DNA from: an uncultured Eubacteriales bacterium
GTDB taxonomy: Bacteria; Bacillota; Clostridia; Oscillospirales; Oscillospiraceae
Assembly: GCA_900540545.1 (NCBI GenBank)
Contig: UQGJ01000004.1
Span: 1 to 64,000, forward strand
Direction of reading: 5' to 3'
DNA length: 64,000 nt
Shown here piece after piece: positions 17,200 through 24,045 of this stretch; the first letter of the stretch is position 1, and every line of letters begins with the position of its first letter. The translations under genes and the position numbers were made by a program. The notes below the pieces were generated by a model. The model was not told where the DNA came from. It saw nothing but the letters and a program-made list of their open reading frames with translations, and did no database searches.

Positions 17200-17726
17200 A
17201 GACCCCGCGGCTCCTCCTCCGCCCCTTCGCGGACGGGGACGCCGCCGACGTATACGAATACGCCAGGGACCCCCGGGTGGGTCCCGCCGCCGGCTGGCCG
17301 CCCCACAGGGACGAGGCGGAGAGCCTGGAGATCATCCGCACCGTGTTTGCCCAGCCCCACGTCTTTGCCGTGGAGCTGAAGGAGAGCGGAAAGGTGGTCG
17401 GCTCCGTGGGCTATGTGGACCGGCATCAGACCTTGCTGCCCGGCCCGGACGACGAGATCGGCTACGCCCTCAGCCCCGCCTGCTGGGGCCGGGGGCTGAT
17501 GCCGGAGGCGGTCCGGGCGCTCCTGCGCTACGGCTTCGAGGAGCTGGGGCTGAACGCCCAGTGGTGCGGGCACTACGATTTCAACGACAAATCCCGCCGG
17601 GTGGTGGAAAAATGCGGCTTCCGCTATCGCTTCACCGGGAAGTCCTGGGTGGAGCTGATGGGGGAGGAGCGGACCGAGCTCCACTACGCTCTGACCAGGG
17701 CCGAGTGGCAGGCAATGCAAAACTGA
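17187..17726 (+). CDS. GNAT acetyltransferase, first of a tandem pair
   Basis: RimJ/RimL-like N-acetyltransferase, 179 residues. It starts MERLETPRLLLRPFADGD, and the acetyl-CoA pyrophosphate loop region reads LSPACWGRGLMPEAV (about 90-104). The start ATG lies inside the end of hflX with GGTGGGGGA upstream. It is clearly a paralogue of the next gene: the two share the layout of PRVGP, ETVFA/RTVFA and KVVGS and have nearly the same length, so a local duplication is likely. The acceptor could be an antibiotic, peptide N-terminus or small amine. Confidence 0.88.
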   Translation: MERLETPRLLLRPFADGDAADVYEYARDPRVGPAAGWPPHRDEAESLEIIRTVFAQPHVFAVELKESGKVVGSVGYVDRHQTLLPGPDDEIGYALSPACWGRGLMPEAVRALLRYGFEELGLNAQWCGHYDFNDKSRRVVEKCGFRYRFTGKSWVELMGEERTELHYALTRAEWQAMQN

Positions 17727-17780
17727 AGCGTGGACGGCGGGGAAAACGCCGAATAAAATGGGACAGGTTGGTGACTAGGT

Positions 17781-18314
17781 ATGGAATGGTTGGAGACACC
17801 CAGGCTCATGCTCCGCCCCTGGCGGGTCGAGGACGCGGAGGACTTGTACGAGTATGCCAAGGACCCCCGTGTGGGGCCCATGGCGGGCTGGGACACCCAC
17901 AAGGACCTGGAGGAGAGCCGGACGGCCATTGAGACGGTCTTTGCCCGGCCCGACGTCTTTGCCATCGAGCTTAAGGAGACCGGTAAGGTGGTGGGCTCCA
18001 TCGGCTTTGTGGGCCGCCACCGCAATGAACTGCCCGGCCCCGACGACGAGCTGGGCTACGCCCTGAACCCGGACTACTGGGGACTGGGGCTGATGGTGGA
18101 GGCGGTGGGGGCCATGCTGCGCTGTGGTTTCCGGGACCTGGGCCTGGAGACGGTCTGGTGTGGAAGCTGCGACGAGAACTCCCAGTCCCTGCGGGTCATC
18201 GAAAAGGCCCGCTTCCACTACCAGCTCTCCCGGATGGAGCCGGTAGAGCTGGTGGGGGAGCAGTGCCTGATCCATTACTACGCCATGAACCGCGAGGAAT
18301 GGGAGCATGGCTGA
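17781..18314 (+). CDS. GNAT acetyltransferase, second of a tandem pair
   Basis: A 177-residue RimJ/RimL-like acetyltransferase, MEWLETPRLMLRPWRVED, with LNPDYWGLGLMVEAVG as the CoA-loop region (about 93-108). It is alignable end to end with the gene at 17187; differences are spread along the protein, so the duplication is not recent. The second copy has lost the second Gly/Arg of the usual Q/RxxGxG/A loop (GLGLM in place of GRGLM), which may alter CoA binding. The stop overlaps the YigZ-family gene by 8 nt. Confidence 0.88.
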   Translation: MEWLETPRLMLRPWRVEDAEDLYEYAKDPRVGPMAGWDTHKDLEESRTAIETVFARPDVFAIELKETGKVVGSIGFVGRHRNELPGPDDELGYALNPDYWGLGLMVEAVGAMLRCGFRDLGLETVWCGSCDENSQSLRVIEKARFHYQLSRMEPVELVGEQCLIHYYAMNREEWEHG

Positions 18315-18939
18315 GGTCTACATACCCACCCAAAGCAGCGAGACTGAGTTCACAGAAAAGCGCTCCCGCTTCATCGGCCACGTGTGGCGGGTGGAGACGG
18401 AGGCCGAGGCCCGCGCCCGCATCGAGGAGATGAAAAAGCGCTACCACGACGCCCGGCACAACTGCTGGTGCTACCGGCTGCGGGCCGGCGGCGTGGAGCG
18501 CTACTCCGACGACGGGGAGCCCCAGGGTACGGCGGGCCAGCCCATTCTGAACGTCTTTCAGCGGGAGGGCGTCACCGACGTGTGCTGCGTTGTGACCCGG
18601 TACTTCGGCGGCATCCTGCTGGGGGCGGGGGGCCTGGTGCGGGCCTATACCCAGAGCGCCAAGGACGCCCTGGACGCCGCCGGTATCTCGGTGGTGCGGC
18701 GCTGGAGCCAGGTGGCCGTTACCGTGCCCTACGGCCTGTTTGAGCGCCTCAAGCTGGAGGTGGAGGCCCAGGGGGGCGTCCTGGGTGAGGTGGAGTACGC
18801 CGCCGACATCACCCTTCACGCCCTGCTGCCGGATGGCAGGGAAGAGGACTTTACACAGCGGGTCACAGAGCTGACCGCCGGGGCCGTGGCCCCGCGCTTC
18901 ACCGGCGAGGCGTTCCGGGCTGTGCCCAGGGAGCCGTGA
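18307..18939 (+). CDS. YigZ/IMPACT family protein
   Basis: A 210-residue UPF0029 protein. The N-terminal half holds the family signature DDGEPQGTAGQPIL (about 69-82) after HNCWCYRL, and then RYFGGILLGAGGLVRAY (about 98-114). The C-terminal part is a small ferredoxin-like fold (DUF1949 type). Eukaryotic IMPACT regulates the Gcn1-Gcn2 pathway on ribosomes; the bacterial role is not settled. It starts with an ATG overlapping the acetyltransferase end by 8 nt. A hairpin (about 18975-19006) in the gap before dgt may end this transcript. Confidence 0.9.
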   Translation: MAEVYIPTQSSETEFTEKRSRFIGHVWRVETEAEARARIEEMKKRYHDARHNCWCYRLRAGGVERYSDDGEPQGTAGQPILNVFQREGVTDVCCVVTRYFGGILLGAGGLVRAYTQSAKDALDAAGISVVRRWSQVAVTVPYGLFERLKLEVEAQGGVLGEVEYAADITLHALLPDGREEDFTQRVTELTAGAVAPRFTGEAFRAVPREP

Positions 18940-19048
18940 CGGCCGGGAGAATATGAACGGTTTTTGAATTTTTTCGCGGGGAGGCAGGATTTTTGCCTTC
19001 CCGCGGCGTATACAGTGACAGTACCATGTTTCAGGGAGGTGAAATACC

Positions 19049-20053
19049 TTGACAGTGAGAGAACAGCGGGAGGAGCTGGAACGGCGCTTCCTGTCCCCCT
19101 ATGCCTGCCAGTCGGCGGATTCCAAGGGCCGGGAGCGGCCGGTGGAGTCCTGCCCCATGCGCACCTGCTTCCAGCGGGACATCGACCGTATCGTCCACTC
19201 CAAGGCGTTCCGCCGCCTGATGCACAAGACCCAGGTGTTTTTGCAGCCGGAGGGGGACCACTACCGCACCCGCATGACCCATACCATCGAGGTGGTCCGC
19301 ATCGCCCGGACCCTGGCCCGGGGGCTGCAGCTCAACGAGGATTTGACCGAGGCCGCCGCTTACGGCCACGATTTGGGCCACACCCCCTTCGGCCACGCCG
19401 GGGAGCGGGTCCTGAACGAGATCATGCCCCACGGCTTCGAGCACAACGTCCAGTCCCTGCGGGTGGTGGACCGGCTGGAAAACGACGGGGACGGCCTGAA
19501 CCTGACCTATGAGGTCCGGCGGGGCATCCTCTGCCACACCGGCCCGGACACGGCGGAGACCCTGGAGGGCCAGCTTTTGCGTCTGGCGGACAAGATCGCC
19601 TATATCAATGCGGACATCGATGACGCCATCCGGGGCGGCATCATCTACCCCATGGACATCCCCCTGGAGATTTCCAAGGTGCTGGGCTTCACCCACTCCG
19701 AGCGCATCGATACCCTCACCTCGGACATCATCCGCGAGAGCGCCGGAACAGGCTGTATCCGCCAGTCCGGCCCCTGCCGGGAGGCCATGAACGAGCTGCG
19801 GGCGTTCATGTTCGAGTATGTCTACCGCAACCCGGTGGCCAAGGGGGAGGAGGGCAAGGCCCAGGACATGCTGCGCAGCCTCTTTGAATATTATAGGAGA
19901 GACCCGGACATGCTGCCCCCCGAGTTCCAGGACATCCGGGAGCGGGAGGGCGTGGACCGGGCGGTCTGCGACTACATCGCGGGCATGACGGACAACTACG
20001 CCCTGAACAAGTATTCGGAGGCGTTTATCCCCACGGCCTGGAGCGTCAAATAA
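19049..20053 (+). CDS. dgt: dGTPase-like HD phosphohydrolase
   Basis: A deoxyguanosinetriphosphate triphosphohydrolase-like protein of 334 residues, the short type common in Clostridia. HD-domain residues are visible as H in RTRMTHTIEVV (about 70-80) and HDLGHTPFGHAGE (about 110-122). The TTG start at 19049 is backed by AGGGAGGTGA (19033-19042). It sits directly ahead of dnaG and rpoD, the usual clostridial order. It would remove dNTPs, linking nucleotide pools to primase and growth sigma factor output. Exact substrate range is unproven. Confidence 0.92.
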   Translation: MTVREQREELERRFLSPYACQSADSKGRERPVESCPMRTCFQRDIDRIVHSKAFRRLMHKTQVFLQPEGDHYRTRMTHTIEVVRIARTLARGLQLNEDLTEAAAYGHDLGHTPFGHAGERVLNEIMPHGFEHNVQSLRVVDRLENDGDGLNLTYEVRRGILCHTGPDTAETLEGQLLRLADKIAYINADIDDAIRGGIIYPMDIPLEISKVLGFTHSERIDTLTSDIIRESAGTGCIRQSGPCREAMNELRAFMFEYVYRNPVAKGEEGKAQDMLRSLFEYYRRDPDMLPPEFQDIREREGVDRAVCDYIAGMTDNYALNKYSEAFIPTAWSVK

Positions 20054-20114
20054 CGGCCGATTGTCGTATATCCGCCGCAAGATATGGCAATCATGGGAAG
20101 AAAGGGGGGCGTTT

Positions 20115-21878
20115 ATGGCTATCCCGGCGCAATTTATCGACGAACTGAACGCGCGGTGTGACATTGCCGACGTGGTGGGCGACTACGTCCCCCTAACCCG
20201 GAAGGGCGGCAACCTGTGGGGCCTGTGCCCCTTCCACGGGGAAAAAACCCCCTCCTTCGCAGTGTCGCCGGAGAAACAGATCTATCACTGCTTTGGCTGC
20301 GGCAAGGGCGGCGGGGTCATCAACTTCGTCATGGAGGTGGAAAACCTTCCCTTCCCGGACGCGGTGCGTCTGCTGGCCAAGCGGGTGGGCCTGGAGGTGC
20401 CGGAGGAGCGGGGCAATGCCGACTTCCGCAAGAAGCGGGAGCGGCTTCTGGCCCTCAACAAGGAGGCCGCCCGGTTTTTCTACGCCAAGCTGACCCAGCC
20501 GGTGGGCGCGGCGGGGGTGGAGTACCTCTTCGGCAAGCGGAAGCTGTCCAAGGCCACGGTGACCCGGTTCGGCCTGGGCATGGCCCCCGACGGGTGGGAC
20601 AACCTCATTACCGCCATGGCCGCCAAGGGCTACGACAAGGGCGACCTTCTGGAGGTGGGTCTGGTGGTGAAGGGCCAGAACGGCCGGGTCTACGACCGCT
20701 TCCGCAACCGGGTCATGTTCCCCATCATCGACCTGCGGGGGGATGTCATCGGCTTCGGCGGCCGGGTGCTGGACGACGGTACCCCCAAATATCTGAACTC
20801 TCCGGACTCCCCGGTGTTCAACAAGGGGCGGAACCTGTTCGCCCTGAATATCGCCAAAAAATCCAAGCTGGGACGCATCATCCTCACCGAGGGCTATATG
20901 GACACCATTTCCCTCCACCAGGCGGGCTTCGACTGCGCCGTGGCCTCCCTGGGCACGGCGTTGACCCCCGACCACGCCCAGCTCCTGGCCCGGTACACCA
21001 AGGAGGCGGTCATCGCCTACGACGGCGACGGGGCGGGGGTGTCGGCGGCCCAGCGGGCCATCCCCATCCTGGAAAAGACGGGCATCAAGGTGAAGGTCCT
21101 GCGCATGACGGGGGCCAAGGACCCGGACGAATTCATCAAGACCTACGGCCCGGAGGCCTTCGCCAAGCTGCTGGACCAGAGCGAGAACCACATCGAGTAC
21201 CGCATCGAGCAGATCAGGCGGAAATACACCCTGGAGGACGACGCCCAGAAGGTGGAGTTCCTGCGGGACGCGGTGGCGCTGGTGGCCGGGCTGCACAGCC
21301 CGGTGGAGCGGGAGATATACGGCGCCCGCTGCGCTGAGATGGCGGGCATCTCCGCCGAGGCCATGGGCCAGGAGGTCAAGCGGGAGCTGTCCCGGCGGCT
21401 GAAAAAGGAAAAGAAGCAGCTGGAGCGTAAGAGCATGACCCCGGCCATCCAGATGCAGCCCAAGGAGCGGGCCTTCCACTATCAGAACATCCGCTCCGCC
21501 CGGGCGGAGGAGGGGGTCCTGCGGCTGGTGACGCTGGACCCGGAGCTGTTCCGGGCGGCGGAGCGGCTTCAGCCGGAGCAGTTTTCCTCGCCCCTGCTGG
21601 GCAAGGCGTTCACCCTGCTGCGCACCCGCTGGAAGGACGGGCTGTCAGTGAATCTGGCGGCCCTGGCGGGGGAGCTGGAGCCGGAGGAGATGAGCCATCT
21701 CACCGGCGTCGTCAACCAGCCGGAATCCCTCCAGAACGGCCAGCAGGCCATGGAGGATTACATAGAGATCATCCACACAGAGACAGAAAAACGGACGGCG
21801 GAGGGCGAAAGCGACCTGCTGGCCATGCGGAACAAAATGCGAGAGAAAAAAGGGTATGGAGGACCGAACCATGAGTGA
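20115..21878 (+). CDS. dnaG: DNA primase
   Basis: Synthesises RNA primers for replication. It has 587 residues. The CHC2 zinc finger has CPFHGEKTPSF and YHCFGCGKGG (about 38-65). The TOPRIM core has EGYMDTISL (about 258) and the acidic AYDGDGAG (about 301-308). The C-terminal helicase-binding part is Leu/Glu-rich. I chose the ATG at 20115 (MAIPAQFIDEL) because of the AAAGGGGGG site just upstream; an in-frame extension to 20061 is not family-like. Its stop overlaps the rpoD start by 8 nt (ATGAGTGA), giving translational coupling. Confidence 0.97.
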   Translation: MAIPAQFIDELNARCDIADVVGDYVPLTRKGGNLWGLCPFHGEKTPSFAVSPEKQIYHCFGCGKGGGVINFVMEVENLPFPDAVRLLAKRVGLEVPEERGNADFRKKRERLLALNKEAARFFYAKLTQPVGAAGVEYLFGKRKLSKATVTRFGLGMAPDGWDNLITAMAAKGYDKGDLLEVGLVVKGQNGRVYDRFRNRVMFPIIDLRGDVIGFGGRVLDDGTPKYLNSPDSPVFNKGRNLFALNIAKKSKLGRIILTEGYMDTISLHQAGFDCAVASLGTALTPDHAQLLARYTKEAVIAYDGDGAGVSAAQRAIPILEKTGIKVKVLRMTGAKDPDEFIKTYGPEAFAKLLDQSENHIEYRIEQIRRKYTLEDDAQKVEFLRDAVALVAGLHSPVEREIYGARCAEMAGISAEAMGQEVKRELSRRLKKEKKQLERKSMTPAIQMQPKERAFHYQNIRSARAEEGVLRLVTLDPELFRAAERLQPEQFSSPLLGKAFTLLRTRWKDGLSVNLAALAGELEPEEMSHLTGVVNQPESLQNGQQAMEDYIEIIHTETEKRTAEGESDLLAMRNKMREKKGYGGPNHE

Positions 21879-23235
21879 AAAGAAAGTGCTGGACATCCAG
21901 TCCAAGGACGACAAGCCGGAGATGACCAGCGAAGAGAAAATCGAACACGGCAGAGCCGAACTGCTGAAGGTGGTGGAGGGCCTCCCCGGTGCGGAAAAAA
22001 TCGCGGAACTGCTGGAAAAGGGCAAGAAGAAGGGCAAGCTCACCTCCAACGAGCTGATGGACGTGCTGGAGGACATGGACCTGGACGGCGACCAGATGGA
22101 CAAGGTCTATGACTGCATGGAGAACATGGGCATCGACACCGCCGGGGAGGACTATCTCCCCGAGTTGGTCAACGACGAGGTGCCCCCCATTGAAGAAATC
22201 GAGGAGATTCCCGAAGAGGAGATCGTGGACCCCAACACCCTGGTGGACTCCTTCGGCATCGACGACCCCGTGCGCATGTACCTCAAGGAGATCGGCAAGG
22301 TGAACCTGCTGACCCCCGAGGAGGAGGTGGAGCTGGCCCAGAACATGGGCGCCGGCGACATGGCCCGGGAGCAGTTGGAGGAGCTGGAAAGGGCCCGGGA
22401 GAATGGGGAAGAGTCCGCCCTGACCCCGGAGGACGAGGCCGAGCTGCGTAAGCTGGTGAAGAAGGGCGACGCGGCCAAGCAGCGTCTGGCCGAAGCCAAC
22501 CTCCGTCTGGTGGTCTCCATCGCCAAGCGGTACGTGGGCCGTGGCATGCTCTTCCTGGACCTCATCCAGGAGGGCAACCTGGGCCTCATCAAGGCCGTGG
22601 AGAAGTTCGACTACACCAAGGGCTACAAGTTCTCCACCTACGCTACATGGTGGATCCGCCAGGCCATCACCCGGGCCATCGCCGACCAGGCCCGGACCAT
22701 CCGCATCCCCGTCCACATGGTGGAGACCATCAACAAGGTCATTCGGGTCTCCCGCCAGCTCCTTCAGGAGCTGGGCCACGACCCCACCCCCGAGGAGATC
22801 GCCCAGGAGATGAACGGCGGCCCCGCCGCTTGGTCCAAGCTCAGCGAGAAGGAGCGGGAGGACAAGGCCGGCAAGATTCGGGAGATTTTGAAAATCGCCC
22901 AGGAGCCGGTGAGCCTGGAGACCCCCATCGGCGAGGAGGAGGACTCCCACCTGGGGGACTTCATCCCCGACGAGGACGCCTCCGAGCCCTCCGAGGCCGC
23001 CTCCTTCACCCTGCTGAAGGAACAGCTGGTGGACGTGCTGGGCACCCTGACCCCCAGGGAGGAGAAGGTCCTGAAGCTGCGCTTCGGCATCGAGGACGGC
23101 CGCACCCGCACCCTGGAAGAGGTGGGCAAGGAGTTCAACGTCACCCGGGAGCGCATCCGCCAGATCGAGGCCAAGGCCCTGCGGAAGCTGCGCCACCCGT
23201 CCCGCTCCAAAAAACTGAAGGATTTTTTGAATTGA
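21871..23235 (+). CDS. rpoD: RNA polymerase primary sigma factor
   Basis: The housekeeping sigma-A, 454 residues. A region-1.1-type N-terminus (about 25-85) is followed by an acidic Glu-rich spacer. Regions 1.2 and 2 include DPVRMYLKEIGKVNLL and GNLGLIKAVEKFDYTKGYKF (about 232-251), with TYATWWIRQAI. Region 3 follows, and region 4 reads GKEFNVTRERIRQIEAKAL. The start is the ATG at 21871 with GGAGG at 21858-21862; an ATG at 21856 has no site. A Nudix gene begins 1 nt after the stop, so it may share the transcript. Confidence 0.98.
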   Translation: MSEKKVLDIQSKDDKPEMTSEEKIEHGRAELLKVVEGLPGAEKIAELLEKGKKKGKLTSNELMDVLEDMDLDGDQMDKVYDCMENMGIDTAGEDYLPELVNDEVPPIEEIEEIPEEEIVDPNTLVDSFGIDDPVRMYLKEIGKVNLLTPEEEVELAQNMGAGDMAREQLEELERARENGEESALTPEDEAELRKLVKKGDAAKQRLAEANLRLVVSIAKRYVGRGMLFLDLIQEGNLGLIKAVEKFDYTKGYKFSTYATWWIRQAITRAIADQARTIRIPVHMVETINKVIRVSRQLLQELGHDPTPEEIAQEMNGGPAAWSKLSEKEREDKAGKIREILKIAQEPVSLETPIGEEEDSHLGDFIPDEDASEPSEAASFTLLKEQLVDVLGTLTPREEKVLKLRFGIEDGRTRTLEEVGKEFNVTRERIRQIEAKALRKLRHPSRSKKLKDFLN

Positions 23236-23236
23236 T

Positions 23237-23701
23237 ATGACACAGGTACGATTTTTTGACCAGGCCCGGAACGAGGACCTGAAATACGCCGTCATCGCCG
23301 CCCGGAAGGACGGCAGGTGGCTGTTCTGCCGTCACCGGGACCGGGAGACCTGGGAGCTCCCCGGCGGCCACCGGGAGGAGGGGGAGAATATCCACGACAC
23401 CGCCCGGCGGGAGCTGTGGGAGGAGACCGGGGCCACGGAGTTCCAGCTGGAGCCGGTGACGGGCTACGCCGTGGACCGGGACGGGGAGACCACCTACGGG
23501 GGTCTCTTCTTCGCCGAGATCCGGGAGCAGGCCCCCATTCCGGCGGGCTTTGAAATCGCGGAAAACCGCCTCATGGACGCCATGCCCCGGGAGATGACCT
23601 ACCCGGACATCCAGCCCGCCCTGATGGAGTTCATCCAGAACTGGCTGGCCGGGGACAATTTCCACGACGAGCAGGAGGACCTGTTCGAATATCTGTTTTG
23701 A
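23237..23701 (+). CDS. Nudix hydrolase
   Basis: A 154-residue Nudix protein. The box GX5EX7REUXEEXGU is complete from GGHREEGENIHDTARREL through WEETGAT (about 46-69), which binds the metal ions for cleaving nucleoside-diphosphate linkages. The ATG at 23237 follows the rpoD stop directly. The C-terminal tail is acidic (DEQEDLFEYLF). The substrate is not predictable; oxidised dNTPs or dinucleotides are possibilities that would suit the dgt-dnaG neighbourhood. Confidence 0.9.
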   Translation: MTQVRFFDQARNEDLKYAVIAARKDGRWLFCRHRDRETWELPGGHREEGENIHDTARRELWEETGATEFQLEPVTGYAVDRDGETTYGGLFFAEIREQAPIPAGFEIAENRLMDAMPREMTYPDIQPALMEFIQNWLAGDNFHDEQEDLFEYLF

Positions 23702-23770
23702 CGATTTTTTCCGGGTCCGGAGGAAATACCCGGGCCCGGAAAAATATCTGAAAAAATATTTGGAAACTAG

Positions 23771-23799
23771 TTGACAATCGGTGCTTGTCTGGGTATAAT
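23771..23799 (+). promoter_or_regulatory. Consensus sigma-A promoter of tRNA-Gln
   Basis: TTGACA (23771-23776), a 17-nt spacer and TATAAT (23794-23799), both boxes perfect; 31 nt before the tRNA 5' end. Confidence 0.93.
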
Positions 23800-23830
23800 A
23801 TCATTCGTGCCCGCGATAGCGGGTGCAGAT

Positions 23831-23904
23831 AGCGGGATTGTGTAAAGGTAGCACGACAGACTCTGACTCTGTTTGTGAGGGTTCGAATCCTTCTCCCGCT
23901 GCCA
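23831..23904 (+). tRNA. tRNA-Gln, anticodon CUG
   Basis: A full cloverleaf of 74 nt. The acceptor arms are AGCGGGA and TCCCGCT with the CCA end encoded. The anticodon arm ACAGA-CTCTGAC-TCTGT places CTG at 23863-23865, so it reads CAG, the preferred Gln codon in this GC-rich genome. The T-loop is GGTTCGAATCC. It has its own promoter and terminator. Confidence 0.96.
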
Positions 23905-23907
23905 TAA

Positions 23908-23945
23908 AAAACCCTGGAACTGCAATGGTTCCAGGGTTTCTTTTT
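23908..23945 (+). terminator. Terminator of tRNA-Gln
   Basis: AAACCCTGGAAC pairs with GTTCCAGGGTTT, followed by CTTTTT. Confidence 0.93.
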
Positions 23946-24045
23946 GCGCTTGCCCTGCGGCGGGCCGAAGGGGAACAGGCCCCGCGTTTACAAGCAGGGC
24001 GTAAGCTGGTACAATAGCATCATCCGAATCAAAAGGACGGCGCGT

